Notes under the pieces: generated by a model
Seen by the model: the letters and a program-made list of their open reading frames with translations, nothing else
Database searches by the model: none
What the model was told of the DNA's origin: nothing
Part shown: in pieces, positions 32,801-41,313 of the stretch
Position numbering within the stretch: the stretch's first letter is position 1
Layout of the letters: each line of letters opens with the position of its first letter
Program-made: the position numbers and the translations under genes
DNA from: Embleya hyalina
GTDB lineage: Bacteria > Actinomycetota > Actinomycetes > Streptomycetales > Streptomycetaceae
Reading direction: 5' to 3'
DNA length: 64,000 nucleotides
NCBI RefSeq assembly: GCF_003967355.1
Contig: NZ_BIFH01000020.1
Location: 124,001 to 188,000, forward strand

Positions 32801-34426
32801 GACGCCGGCCGACTGCGCGACGCGCTGGGCACGCCGCTGCCGGTCGGGGTCCCCGAGGCGTTCACCGAGCCGGTCAAGGACCCGCTGGGCGACCTGCTGG
32901 CCCGGCACGCGCGTACACACGGGCCGTTTCGCGCGGGCGAGGCCGCGGCTCGGTTCGGCCTGGGCGTCGCGGTGACCACCGGCACGCTGGAGCGGTTGGC
33001 CGCGAACGGGCAGGTGGTCTCCGGCGAGTTCCGCCCGGGCGGGTCCGGCCTGGAGTGGTGCGGCGCCGAGGTGTTGCGGATGCTCCGCCGTCGCTCGCTG
33101 GCCGCGCTGCGGCACGAGGTGGAGCCGGTGCCGCCGGTCGCCCTCGCCCGCTTCCTCACCACGTGGCAGGGCGTGGGGGCGAGCGGGGTGCGCGGCCTGG
33201 ACGGCCTGGTCCGGGTGATCGAGCAGTTGCAGGGCGCGAGCGTGCCCGCGTCGGCGCTGGAGAAGCTGGTGCTGCCCTCGCGCGTGGTCGGCTACACGCC
33301 CGCGATGCTGGACGAGTTGTGCGCGGCGGGCGAGGTGCTCTGGGCCGGACACGGCGCGCTGCCCGGCAAGGACGGGTGGCTCTCGCTCTACCTCGCCGAC
33401 GCGGCGCCCTACCTGTTGCCGCCTCCGGTGCCGCTGGACACGGGCGATCTGCACCGGGCGATCCTGACCGCGCTCGACGGCGGATACGCGCTGTTCTTTC
33501 GGCAGTTGACCGAGCGGCTGGCCCCGGAGGCCCCGGCGTCGGAGGCCGCGATCGCCGAGGCGCTGTGGGACCTGGTGTGGGCCGGGCGGGTCACCGGGGA
33601 CACGCTCACCCCGCTGCGCGCGCTGCTCGGCTCGGGGCGCACCTCCGGCTCGACCGCGCACCGGGCCCGGCGGGCGACCCCGCGCGGGCGGTACGCGGGC
33701 CTGAGCCGGGGCCGCCCCGTGGCGAGCGCGCGCACCGGGCCGCCGACCGTGGCCGGGCGCTGGTCGCTGGCCCCGGTGCCCGAGCCGGACCCGACCCGGC
33801 GCGCCCACGCACTGGCCGAGACGCTGCTCGACCGGCACGGCGTGGTCACCCGCGGCGCGGTGGTCGCCGAGGGCAGCCCCGGCGGCTTCGCGGCGGCGTA
33901 CAAGGTGCTGAGCGTGTTCGAGGAGGGCGGCCGGGTCCGGCGCGGCTACTTCGTGGAGGGCCTGGGCGCGGCCCAGTTCGCCGCCGACGGCGCGGTGGAC
34001 CGACTGCGGGCGGTGCACAACGCGAGCGAGCGCCGCGAGCCGCACGAGCGGCCCGACGCGGTCGTGCTGGCCGCCGCCGACCCGGCCAACCCGTACGGCG
34101 CCGCGCTGCCCTGGCCGGACCGGCCCGGCGAGGCCGGCGGCGGCCACCGGCCCGGACGCAAGGCCGGCGCGCTGGTGATCCTGCTCGACGGCGAGCCGAT
34201 CCTGTACGTCGAACGCGGCGGTCGCACCCTGCTGTCCTGGACCGACGACCCGGATCGGGTGGGTCCGGCGGCCGAGGCGCTGGCCGACGCGGTGCGCGCG
34301 GGAGCGCTGGGCAAGCTGACCGTGGAGAAGGCCGACGGCGCCGAGGTGCTGACCTCCTCGCTGGGCAAGGCGCTGGAGGCGGCCGGGTTCCATGCCACCC
34401 CGAAGGGGCTCCGCCTCCGAGGGTGA
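29822..34426 (+). CDS. lhr: Lhr-type ATP-dependent DNA helicase
   Basis: A 1534-residue superfamily 2 helicase used in DNA repair. Helicase motifs: Walker A APTGSGKT near residue 49-56, DEVH near 172-175, SAT-type motif in IGLSATVRPVD, and motif VI QRVGRAGHQ near 400. These are followed by the Lhr core winged-helix and beta-barrel domains, then the long C-terminal extension of about 600 residues that defines full-length bacterial Lhr. The last 100 residues (EPILYVERGGRTLLSWTDD) are typical. The ATG at 29822 has GGGGAG at 3-8 bases. The glycosylase gene nei follows, consistent with a repair pair. Confidence 0.93.
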   Translation: MPHDDSASVLAGFSPATRAWFTGAFPAPTRAQEGAWRAIAEGKDALVVAPTGSGKTLAAFLSALDRLAAEPVPEDPRRRCRVLYISPLKALAVDVERNLRSPLTGIRQASVRLGLPEPEVTVGVRSGDTPAADRRRFATRPPDILITTPESLFLLLTSQAREALRGVDTVIVDEVHAVAGTKRGAHLALSLERLDELLERPARRIGLSATVRPVDEVARWMRATGEVHVVQPPSAKTFELSVVVPVEDMGESGGGTGDFDEAGNERRTSVWPHVEERIVDLIQAHRSTIVFANSRRLAERLCGRLNEIAYERATGEELPQDASPAELMAQAGSSKGAPPLLARAHHGSVSKEQRAAVEEDLKAGRLPAVVATSSLELGIDMGAVDLVVQVESPPSVASGLQRVGRAGHQVGAVSRGVVFPKFRGDLVQTAVVTERMREGAIESVRAPRNPLDVLAQQIVSMVSVEDRDVDALLALIRRAAPFTALPASAFEATLDMLAGRYPSDAFAELRPRVVWDRVAGVLSARPGAQRLAVTSGGTIPDRGLFGVFLVAGEAKSRVGELDEEMVYESRVGDVFTLGTSSWRIEDITHDKVLVSPAPGVPGKLPFWHGDALGRPVELGRALGAFVREVGALPADRARERVAAAGLDPWAVDNLLGYLGEQREACGHVPDDRTIVVERFRDELGDWRVVVHSPFGAQVHAPWALAIAARLRERTGLDVQTMHGDDGIVLRLPDTGDPFGDAPEDLAAGALPPDFAVFEEAEVEPLVTAEVGGSALFASRFRECAARALLLPRRMPGRRTPLWQQRQRSAQLLAVASEYGSFPIVLETMRECLQDVFDVPGLTGLMRDIATRAVRIVEVTTTEPSPFARSLLFGYVAQFMYEGDSPLAERRAAALALDSRLLAELLGQAELRELLDPEVLARTESELQRLAEDRRVRDAEGVADLLRLLGPLTTAEVAARAEAGFEQEWLTGLERARRVIRVRIAGEERWAGIEDAGRLRDALGTPLPVGVPEAFTEPVKDPLGDLLARHARTHGPFRAGEAAARFGLGVAVTTGTLERLAANGQVVSGEFRPGGSGLEWCGAEVLRMLRRRSLAALRHEVEPVPPVALARFLTTWQGVGASGVRGLDGLVRVIEQLQGASVPASALEKLVLPSRVVGYTPAMLDELCAAGEVLWAGHGALPGKDGWLSLYLADAAPYLLPPPVPLDTGDLHRAILTALDGGYALFFRQLTERLAPEAPASEAAIAEALWDLVWAGRVTGDTLTPLRALLGSGRTSGSTAHRARRATPRGRYAGLSRGRPVASARTGPPTVAGRWSLAPVPEPDPTRRAHALAETLLDRHGVVTRGAVVAEGSPGGFAAAYKVLSVFEEGGRVRRGYFVEGLGAAQFAADGAVDRLRAVHNASERREPHERPDAVVLAAADPANPYGAALPWPDRPGEAGGGHRPGRKAGALVILLDGEPILYVERGGRTLLSWTDDPDRVGPAAEALADAVRAGALGKLTVEKADGAEVLTSSLGKALEAAGFHATPKGLRLRG

Positions 34427-34770
34427 CATCGTTTCGTTACACGAGCGCCCGGTCCGCGAAACACCCCGGTCATGTACATCCCGCAGGATCGTGGTCACGG
34501 ACGGCGACCCGGGAGCGATCCCGGTGGACCGACCGGCACCATCCCGCCCGTGGCGACCCTGCACGCGTCACGGTCGGGTGCACTCGGATCCGGCGTCGCG
34601 GACGTGTTCCTGGCCGCGCGTTCGCGACGTCGGTCCGGGTACCGCGAAGCAGCGCGCGTCCCGTGGCGTCACCGACCCCCGGGGGCGGCCGCACCGACGG
34701 GTCCGGGGGGACTCGGGGGCCGGCCCCGGGCCGGACGCGCGGGCACCGGCGCGGTCGGGACAATGGCGGC
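34427..34770. other. 344-base gap between lhr and nei
   Basis: No convincing open reading frame, RNA gene or strong terminator. The only supported element is the -10 hexamer of nei at its right end. Confidence 0.5.
34759..34764 (+). promoter_or_regulatory. -10-like hexamer, leaderless nei
   Basis: GACAAT is separated by 6 bases from the ATG at 34771. Confidence 0.4.
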
Positions 34771-35604
34771 ATGCCCGAAGGCGACACCGTGTACCAGGCG
34801 GCGCGGCGACTGCGCGCGGCCCTCGTGGACCGAGAGCTGACCGTGACCGACTTCCGGGTGCCCGCGTTGGCGACGGTGGATCTGACCGGCCGCTCGGTAC
34901 TCGAGGTCGTCCCGCGCGGCAAACACCTGCTGACCCGGATCGAGGGCGGCGTCACGCTGCACACCCACCTGCGGATGGACGGCACCTGGCACGTCCAGGA
35001 CACCGGCGCGCACCCGCTGCCCCGCCCCTGGCACGCGATCCGACTGGTGCTGGCCAATGCCGCGCACACCGTGGTGGGGATGCGGATGCCGGTGGTGGAG
35101 CTGCTGCGCGGCGCCGACGAGTCGACCGTCGTCGGGCATCTGGGCCCGGACCTGCTCGGCCCGGACTGGGACGCGCCGGAGGCGGCCCGTCGGCTGGCCG
35201 CCCGCCCGCGCCGGCCGATCGGCGAGGCGCTGCTCGATCAGCGCAATCTGGCCGGGATCGGCAACGTGTACCGGGTCGAGCTGTGCTTCCTGCGCGGCGT
35301 CGCGCCGTGGACCCCGGTCGCCGAGGCCGGCGACCCGCTCGCCTGGACGGTACTGGCCCAGCGCCTGCTCGCGGCCAATCGGGACCGGGTCGGGCACGTC
35401 ACCACCGGCGACACCCGGCCGGGTCGGCGCCACTGGGTCTACGGGCGCGCCGGTCGCCCGTGCGCGCGCTGCGGTACCGGGATCCGGCGGGCCGACCTGG
35501 GCGATCCGCCGAGGGTGACCTTCTGGTGTCCGCGCTGCCAGCCGTCACCCGATGGAGGTACACCCGGTGACCGACGACCGGGTGGTTCGTCGTACCGGGC
35601 ATGA
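34771..35604 (+). CDS. nei: Endonuclease VIII-type DNA glycosylase (Fpg/Nei family)
   Basis: Removes oxidised bases and nicks the abasic site. The 277-residue protein starts PEGDTVYQAARRL after Met removal, with the catalytic Pro and Glu in the Nei-type PEGDT form. The H2TH region contains LLDQRNLAGIGNVYRVE, and the C-terminal zinc finger is complete with four Cys (CARC ... CPRC). A 25-residue tail follows the finger. The next gene overlaps by the four bases ATGA. Together with lhr upstream this forms a repair locus also seen in other streptomycetes. Confidence 0.92.
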   Translation: MPEGDTVYQAARRLRAALVDRELTVTDFRVPALATVDLTGRSVLEVVPRGKHLLTRIEGGVTLHTHLRMDGTWHVQDTGAHPLPRPWHAIRLVLANAAHTVVGMRMPVVELLRGADESTVVGHLGPDLLGPDWDAPEAARRLAARPRRPIGEALLDQRNLAGIGNVYRVELCFLRGVAPWTPVAEAGDPLAWTVLAQRLLAANRDRVGHVTTGDTRPGRRHWVYGRAGRPCARCGTGIRRADLGDPPRVTFWCPRCQPSPDGGTPGDRRPGGSSYRA

Positions 35605-36074
35605 CCCCTCCCCGGATCCTGCCCGTCCTGGTGCTGCCCGCGCTGTTCCTGGCCTCGGCCGGCTGTACCTCGGTGTCCGCGCCGACCCCCGCACCGCGTC
35701 CGCAGACCCCGCCCGCGGCCGCCGCGCCGCACGGGCCGACCGACACGCCCTCCCCCGTCGACCCGCTCGCCGGCGAACCCGCGCCTGCGATCACCGCCAT
35801 GGCGGGCGGCTCGGCCGAGCCGACCCCGACCGAGCCCCCGACGCCGCCGGCGGGCGAGCCCGCCGAGGACGCCGCGCCGCCGGCCGGCCGCCCGCGCCCC
35901 CGGGCCGGGATCGCACCGGCCCACCCGCCCCGTTCCGCGCACACCGGCGACGGTCGGACCGGACGGCCGGCGCGTGTGCGCACCGACCCCTGCGACGCCC
36001 TCGCGGCGGCCGGCGTGTTCCCCGCCGGCGGCGAGACGCACCGCTGGTGCCGCCGCCAGGAGGGCCTGCGGTGA
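35601..36074 (+). CDS. Small Pro/Ala-rich lipoprotein
   Basis: A 157-residue protein with a lipoprotein signal: VLVLPALFLASAGC, with the lipobox Cys at residue 22. The mature part to residue 125 is a disordered Pro/Ala/Thr linker, and the end has two further Cys (TDPCDALAAAGVF ... HRWCRRQ) that may form a disulfide in a small domain. No recognised family. Translation is coupled to nei through the ATGA overlap, though a functional link to DNA repair is not evident. The GC-rich linker makes the reading frame look convincing only because of the signal and lipobox. Confidence 0.6.
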   Translation: MTPPRILPVLVLPALFLASAGCTSVSAPTPAPRPQTPPAAAAPHGPTDTPSPVDPLAGEPAPAITAMAGGSAEPTPTEPPTPPAGEPAEDAAPPAGRPRPRAGIAPAHPPRSAHTGDGRTGRPARVRTDPCDALAAAGVFPAGGETHRWCRRQEGLR

Positions 36075-36167
36075 CGCCGATCTCCCCGGCCCACACCTTT
36101 ATTGACTGTTCGTCAGATGGCTCGTACGGTCGGCGCGCCATACTCGACCAGCGCCGGGAGGTCACCC

Positions 36168-36965
36168 GTGTTCCGTGAAGCCCTCGATCTGACCGGCCGG
36201 GTCGCCGTCGTCACCGGCGCGGCGTCGGGCATCGGCCGCTCCAGCGCCGAGGTGCTGGCCGAACTGGGCGCGACCGTGGTCTGCGCGGACATCCACGAGG
36301 CCGGGGCGCAGGAGACCGCGAAGGCGATCGTGGCCGCCGGCGGCGCCGCGACCGCCGCCGCCGTGGACACCTCGCGGGCCGCGCGGGTGGACGCGCTGAT
36401 CGACGACACGGTCGCCGCGCACGGCCGGCTCGACGTACTCGCCAACATCGCCGGGGTGATGCACCTGAGCACGGTGATCGAGACCGAGGAGGCCGACCTC
36501 GACCGGGTCCTGGCGATCAACTTCAAGGGCGTCTTCTTCGGCTGCCGCGCCGCCGCGCGGGTGATGTCGGCGCAAGGCTTCGGCAGCATCGTCAACATGG
36601 CCTCCGGCGCCGTGGACACCGCCACCTCCGGGCTGCTGTGCTACGGCGCGGCCAAGGCCGCGGTGGTGCAGTTGACCAAGACGCTGGCCACCGAGGTCGG
36701 CCCGCGCGGCGTCCGGGTCAACGCGGTCGCGCCGGGCTGGATCGTCACCGGGATGACGGGCCGGCACTGGACCGACGCGGACGGCAACGAGGACGAGGAG
36801 CGCAAGGCCGCCGTCGCCGCGCCGATGGCCCGGATGGCCCCGCTGCGCACCGTCGGCGAGCCCACCGACATCTCCTACGCGGTGGCCTACCTCGCCTCGG
36901 ACGCCGCCAAGTTCGTCACCGGTCAGATCCTGCGCCCCAACGGCGGCGTCGCGATGCCCTGGTAG
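36168..36965 (+). CDS. SDR family oxidoreductase (FabG-like)
   Basis: A 265-residue classical short-chain dehydrogenase: cofactor loop VVTGAASGIGRSSAEVL, NIAG, catalytic Ser in NMASGAVD, and the YxxxK pair in CYGAAKAAVVQ. The Asp in VVCADIHE after the second strand favours NAD(H). The ending ITGQILRPNGGVAMPW-like segment is the usual FabG tail. Substrate unknown. GTG at 36168 is chosen because GGGAGGTCACCC precedes it perfectly; an upstream GTG at 36102 lies in a promoter-like region with TGAC-TGTTC-GTCA (36104-36116), a possible operator. Confidence 0.87.
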   Translation: MFREALDLTGRVAVVTGAASGIGRSSAEVLAELGATVVCADIHEAGAQETAKAIVAAGGAATAAAVDTSRAARVDALIDDTVAAHGRLDVLANIAGVMHLSTVIETEEADLDRVLAINFKGVFFGCRAAARVMSAQGFGSIVNMASGAVDTATSGLLCYGAAKAAVVQLTKTLATEVGPRGVRVNAVAPGWIVTGMTGRHWTDADGNEDEERKAAVAAPMARMAPLRTVGEPTDISYAVAYLASDAAKFVTGQILRPNGGVAMPW

Positions 36966-36991
36966 ACCGCCCGCCGTCGGTCCCGCCCGTG

Positions 36992-37030
36992 CCGAGGCCC
37001 CGTCTCCCGATGTCGGGGACGGGGCCTCGG
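36992..37030. terminator. Terminator between SDR and clgR
   Basis: Thirteen-base arms CCGAGGCCCCGTC and GACGGGGCCTCGG with a loop that folds again, between convergent stops. Confidence 0.85.
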
Positions 37031-37103
37031 TGTCGTGTTCGGGTCGATCGGGCCCGGTGTCCGGCGCGCGACACCCGGCGGGTGCCCGGCGTGCGGACGC
37101 GGC

Positions 37104-37493
37104 TCAGGCCGCCACCACCACACTCACCGCGTTGTCGCCGGCGATCGGGGCGGCGCCCGACGTCCGGTCGTTGTTCTGACGCTCTGTGGCGCGCTCGTTC
37201 GGCGTGAAGCCAGCACCCACCGGCTCCAGGACCGGGCGCATCGCCTCGGCCGAGGCCAGCTCGGCGAGGGCCAGCTCGTCGCTGACCTCCCGCATGAGCA
37301 CGGACATGCGCACGTCCAGCGCGTCGCAGATCGCGGCGAGCAGTTCGGACGAGGCTTCCTTCTGGCCGCGCTCGACCTCGGACAGGTAGCCAAGGGATAC
37401 CCGGGCTGAGGACGAAACCTCGCGCAGGGTGCGACCCTGACGCTGGCGCTGGCGCCGCAGCACGTCACCCAGCAGGCGACGGAGCAGGATCAT
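37104..37493 (-). CDS. clgR: ClgR, XRE-type activator of clp protease genes
   Basis: A 129-residue regulator. The first 75 residues are nearly the ClgR/PopR-type XRE domain: LLGDVLRRQRQRQGRTLREVS and SLGYLSEVERGQKEASSELL. In actinobacteria ClgR activates clpP1P2, clpC and lon and is itself degraded by ClpP, which needs its C-terminal alanines. This protein ends ...SVVVAA, so the degradation tag is preserved. The linker between domain and tail is variable. Ribosome site AGGAGGGAG precedes the ATG by about 8 bases. cinA lies upstream on the same strand, the known streptomycete order. Confidence 0.92.
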   Translation of the reverse strand: MILLRRLLGDVLRRQRQRQGRTLREVSSSARVSLGYLSEVERGQKEASSELLAAICDALDVRMSVLMREVSDELALAELASAEAMRPVLEPVGAGFTPNERATERQNNDRTSGAAPIAGDNAVSVVVAA

Positions 37494-37737
37494 CGGTCGC
37501 TCCCTCCTAGGGCGGCTCGGGGGGTCACAGCCCCACCGTACCTGCCCGACCGTGCGGGTGTGCCCGCCTTGCCGTCCTGTTCACTCAGGGCGTGGAACCT
37601 TGACGGCGGGGGTCCCCAGGGTCCATAGGCGTTCCGGTTCACTCCCACCTCGATTCGCAGCACGTCGTCGGCCGGCCTTCCGTGTCTCCCCCGGGCGCCC
37701 GGCCGGCGTGGTCTCGTCGGCCGATCGGCGCGTCGGA

Positions 37738-39015
37738 TCACCCCGTACACGCCGGATCCTGCTCGGCCGGCAGCCCGGCCACCACACACCGGAGCAGGTC
37801 GAGCGCACGGACCGTGGTCATCTCGCGGATCCTGCCCCGACTGCCCGAGAACAGCAGGGACAGCACGATTGTTCCCTCGGGGCCGGCCACCGCGATGTAT
37901 ACGGTGCCCACGGGCTTTCCGTCCTGGGGGTCCGGACCGGCGACCCCCGTCGTGGCCACCCCGTACGTACCCGACATGACGTCGCGCACACCCTCGGCCA
38001 TGCGCGCGGCCACGTCCGGGTGAACCGCGCCCTCCGCCGCGAGCAGATCGGTGTCCACGCCGAGCACCGAGCCCTTGAGGTCGGTGGCGTACGCGGTGAC
38101 CGAGCCGCGCACGCTCGCGGACGCGCCGGGCACCGAGGTCAGTTCGGCGGCGATCAGGCCGCCGGTGAGCGATTCGGCCACCGCGACGGTGGCGTCGCGC
38201 CCGCGCAGCAGGTCGAGCACCACGCCGGCGAGGGTGTCGCCGGCCTCGCCGTAGACACACCCGCCGAGCAGCGCGCGGGCCCGTACGGCGGCGGCGTCCA
38301 CCTCGGCGGCGCCGCCGGGCGTGGCGGAGGTGAGCTTGACCCGGGTCTGCCCGGCGGTGGCCAGGTAGGCGACCTCGACCGCACCGTCCCGGGCGAGTTC
38401 CTTCTCCAGCGGTTCGAGCATCGCGGCGATCACCCCCTCGCCGATCGAGGCGGTGAGCAGTTGGCGCTGCGCGCGGGTCGGCGGCTCGCCCGCGCGGCGC
38501 AGCAGGTCGGGCAGGACCTGCTCCTCGGTCATCGCGATCATCTCGTGCGGCGGGCCGGGGATCGCGTAGACCGCCACCTCGCCGATCACCACCGCGACGC
38601 CGGGCGCGCTGCCGTTCGCGTTGGGCAGGCTGCGCCCGCCCTCGGGGACGTCGGCCTGCTGCAGGCCGAGCGCGGTGAGGGTGCGGTTCATGCCTCGGTA
38701 GCGCCGGCGCAGCCAGTCCTCGATCGCCGGGTCGCGGTGCAACCGCACACCGGCGACGGCGGCGATCGCCTCGCGGGTGCGGTCGTCGGAGGTGGGGCCG
38801 AGGCCGCCGGAGACGATCACCGCGTCGGCGCGCCGGACGGCCTGGGTGAGGACGTCGATCATCGCGTCGAGGCCGTCCCCCACCGTGGACACCCCGCTCA
38901 CCCGCAGACCGGCGGCGGTGAGTCGGCGGCCGAGCGTCCCGGCGTTCGTGTTCTCCACGTCGCCGACCAGCAACTCGTCCCCCACCGCGACGAGTTCGAT
39001 CTTCAGTTCGCGCAT
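37738..39015 (-). CDS. cinA: CinA: competence/damage-inducible protein, NMN amidohydrolase
   Basis: A 425-residue two-domain protein. The N-terminal MoaB/MogA-like domain (AVGDELLVGDVENTN, VIVSGGLGPTSDDRTREAIA) has ADP-ribose pyrophosphatase-type activity in studied relatives. The C-terminal CinA domain (VAVAESLTGGLIAAELTSVPGAS, YGVATTGVAGPDPQDGKPVGTVYIAV) is the pyridine nucleotide deamidase that recycles NMN. Both are complete. It lies 46 bases after pgsA on the same strand and begins with ATG after a purine-rich stretch. Confidence 0.94.
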   Translation of the reverse strand: MRELKIELVAVGDELLVGDVENTNAGTLGRRLTAAGLRVSGVSTVGDGLDAMIDVLTQAVRRADAVIVSGGLGPTSDDRTREAIAAVAGVRLHRDPAIEDWLRRRYRGMNRTLTALGLQQADVPEGGRSLPNANGSAPGVAVVIGEVAVYAIPGPPHEMIAMTEEQVLPDLLRRAGEPPTRAQRQLLTASIGEGVIAAMLEPLEKELARDGAVEVAYLATAGQTRVKLTSATPGGAAEVDAAAVRARALLGGCVYGEAGDTLAGVVLDLLRGRDATVAVAESLTGGLIAAELTSVPGASASVRGSVTAYATDLKGSVLGVDTDLLAAEGAVHPDVAARMAEGVRDVMSGTYGVATTGVAGPDPQDGKPVGTVYIAVAGPEGTIVLSLLFSGSRGRIREMTTVRALDLLRCVVAGLPAEQDPACTG

Positions 39016-39061
39016 GGTCCCGCTTCCCCGCTTCCCCCGTGGTCGGGATTCGTCCCGACGG

Positions 39062-39736
39062 TCAGCCCTGTCCGGCGGGCACCGGGGTGCCGCGTCGCAG
39101 TCGTACGGCCTTGACGATGTAGTCCAGGCCGGTCACCACGGTAACGATGACCGCGGCCGCCATGATCCAGGCCCGGGTGCTGGCCAGCGGGCCGGTCATG
39201 ACCAGGGTGTACATCCCGATCGCGCTGCCCTGGAGCATGGTCTTGGCCTTGCCGCCCCGGCTGGCCGGGATCACGCCGTGGCGGATCACCCAAAAGCGCA
39301 ACAGGGTGATGCCGATCTCCCGGGCGAGCACCACCAGGGTGACCCACCAGGGCAGGTCGCCGAGGGCGGACAGGCTGATCAGCGCGGCGCCCATCAGCGC
39401 CTTGTCGGCGATCGGGTCGACGAGTTTGCCGAAGTCGGTGACCAGGTTGTGCATCCGGGCGAGCTTGCCGTCGAACAGGTCGCTGATGCTGGCCACGGTG
39501 AACGCGGCCCAGGCCCAGGCGCGCCAGGCGGGGTCGTGCCCGCCGTCCTGGAGCAGCAGGGTGACGAAGACCGGCACCAGGGCCACCCGCATCAGGGTGA
39601 GCGCGTTGGCGGCGTTCCAGGCGCTGACCGAGGTGGTGGGGTCGCCGAGGCGGTCGGGCTTCGGCGGGTGGTTGGCGGCGGCGGCCCGAACGGCCTCGGC
39701 CGGGCGCCGGCGCGGCGGTGCCGGTTCGGCCGTCAC
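39062..39736 (-). CDS. pgsA: CDP-diacylglycerol-glycerol-3-phosphate 3-phosphatidyltransferase
   Basis: Makes phosphatidylglycerol phosphate, precursor of phosphatidylglycerol and cardiolipin, in the membrane. The 224-residue protein has the CDP-alcohol phosphotransferase signature [20 protein letters not shown] followed by LVDPIADK, giving the D-(x)2-DG-(x)2-AR-(x)8-G-(x)3-D-(x)3-D pattern. Four to five helices follow. A 40-residue hydrophilic N-terminus precedes helix 1. The GTG start overlaps the rimO TGA (GTGA), so translation is coupled. Adjacent cinA completes a short leftward operon. Confidence 0.93.
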   Translation of the reverse strand: MTAEPAPPRRRPAEAVRAAAANHPPKPDRLGDPTTSVSAWNAANALTLMRVALVPVFVTLLLQDGGHDPAWRAWAWAAFTVASISDLFDGKLARMHNLVTDFGKLVDPIADKALMGAALISLSALGDLPWWVTLVVLAREIGITLLRFWVIRHGVIPASRGGKAKTMLQGSAIGMYTLVMTGPLASTRAWIMAAAVIVTVVTGLDYIVKAVRLRRGTPVPAGQG

Positions 39737-41232
39737 CGATCGCCCCCGGGCACGATCACGTCGATCGCCTCGCCGTACAGGTCGGCGCCCTCGCTGTCGG
39801 TGACCCGGACCCGGACGAAGTCGCCCACGCGCAGTCCCTCGCCGACCACCGTGGTCGAGCCGTCGGTCTCGGGGGCCTGGTGGGCCGCGTGGCCCTCGGC
39901 GCCGCCGTCCTCGCCGAGTTCCTCGATCAGCACCACGATCTCGGTGCCGATCCGGTCCTCGGCGCGTTGTGCGACCAGTTCCTCGGCGAGCCGGGAGATC
40001 CGCTGCACGCGGGCCTCGATCACGTCGGCGTCGAGCTTGTCGGGATAGCTCGCCGCCTCGGTGCCGTCCTCGTCGGAGTAGCCGAACACGCCGATCGCGT
40101 CGAGCCGGGCGGCGATCAGGAAGCGCTCCAGGTCGTCCACGTCCTCCTCGGTCTCGCCGGGGAACCCGACGATGAAGTTCGATCGGGCGCCGGCCTCGGG
40201 GGCCTTGGCCCGGATCTGCTCCATGAGGGTGACGAACGCCTGGACCGAGCCGAATCGGCGCATCCGGCGCAGCACCGGTTCGGAGGCGTGCTGGAAGGAC
40301 AGGTCGAAGTAGGGCGCGACGCCGGGGGTGCCGGTGATCACGTCGATCAGCGTCGGGCGCATCTCGGCGGGCTGGAGGTAGTTGACCCGGACCCGCTCGA
40401 TGCCCTCGACGGCGACCAGCTCCGGCAGCAGCGTCTCGAGCAGGCGCAGGTCGCCCAGGTCCTTGCCGTAGGACGTGGAGTTCTCGCTGACCAGGACGAT
40501 CTCGCGGACGCCCTGCTCGGCCAGCCAGCGGGCCTCGGCGAGCACGTCGGAGGGGCGGCGGGACAGGAACGAGCCGCGGAAGGAGGGGATGGCGCAGAAC
40601 GAGCAGCGGCGGTCGCAGCCGGAGGCGAGCTTGAGCGAGGCCACCGGCCCCGAGCCGAGCCTGCGGCGCAGGGCGCGCGGCCCGGAGGCGGGCGCGACGC
40701 CCTCGGGCAGGTCCTCGGGGATGCCGTGGCCGGGCACCGCGACGTCGGCGGCCTGGCGCTCGACGGGGGTGATCGGCAGCAGTGCGCGGCGGTCGCGGGG
40801 CGCGTGCGGGATGTGGCTCTCGCCGGCCAGGATCGAGCGCAGCCGGCCGGAGATGTCGCCGTAGTCGTCGAAGCCGAGCACGGCGTCGGCCTCGGGCAGC
40901 GCGCCCGCGAGCTGGTCGCCGTAGCGCTCGGCCAGGCAGCCGACCGCCACCACGGCCCGCGTGCGGCCGTCGCCCTTGAGGTCGGCGGCCTCCAGGACGG
41001 TGTCGATCGAGTCCTTCTTGGCGGACTCGACGAATCCGCAGGTGTTGACCATGACGACGGAGGCGTCCGCGGCGTCCTCGACGAGGGCCCACCCGTCGGC
41101 CTCTAGCCGGCCGGCGAGTTCCTCGGAGTCCACCTCGTTGCGGGCGCAGCCGAGGGTGACCAGGGCGACGGTGCGCAGGGCGGCGGGGCTCTCGGCCGGG
41201 GCGGCGGGGCGGGTGGTATCGCGGGCGGACAT
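39733..41232 (-). CDS. rimO: Ribosomal protein uS12 Asp methylthiotransferase RimO
   Basis: Radical-SAM enzyme that methylthiolates an Asp of ribosomal protein S12. The 499-residue protein has the three N-terminal UPF0004 Cys ([22 protein letters not shown]) for the auxiliary cluster, the SAM-cluster motif CDRRCSFC near residue 205-212, [11 protein letters not shown], and a C-terminal TRAM domain ending [13 protein letters not shown]. It is longer than the E. coli enzyme by an acidic insert before the TRAM domain ([16 protein letters not shown]). The ATG lies 7 bases after TAGGCT, so the operon transcript is probably leaderless. Confidence 0.94.
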   Translation of the reverse strand: MSARDTTRPAAPAESPAALRTVALVTLGCARNEVDSEELAGRLEADGWALVEDAADASVVMVNTCGFVESAKKDSIDTVLEAADLKGDGRTRAVVAVGCLAERYGDQLAGALPEADAVLGFDDYGDISGRLRSILAGESHIPHAPRDRRALLPITPVERQAADVAVPGHGIPEDLPEGVAPASGPRALRRRLGSGPVASLKLASGCDRRCSFCAIPSFRGSFLSRRPSDVLAEARWLAEQGVREIVLVSENSTSYGKDLGDLRLLETLLPELVAVEGIERVRVNYLQPAEMRPTLIDVITGTPGVAPYFDLSFQHASEPVLRRMRRFGSVQAFVTLMEQIRAKAPEAGARSNFIVGFPGETEEDVDDLERFLIAARLDAIGVFGYSDEDGTEAASYPDKLDADVIEARVQRISRLAEELVAQRAEDRIGTEIVVLIEELGEDGGAEGHAAHQAPETDGSTTVVGEGLRVGDFVRVRVTDSEGADLYGEAIDVIVPGGDR

Positions 41233-41239
41233 GCCGGAA

Positions 41240-41245
41240 AGCCTA
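41240..41245 (-). promoter_or_regulatory. -10 hexamer, leaderless rimO
   Basis: TAGGCT on the minus strand is 7 bases from the ATG at 41232. Confidence 0.45.
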
Positions 41246-41313
41246 CGTCAGGCACGGACGTGGACCGGACGCAGGGAAGCGTCGAATGGTTCCGGGGAGG
41301 TCACGATGCCGGG

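Noticed and set aside
29522-34564. Open frame of about 1680 codons on the minus strand opposite lhr
   Set aside because: Shadow of the helicase gene caused by high GC. Only its last 65 codons are real, as the separate DUF3046 gene.
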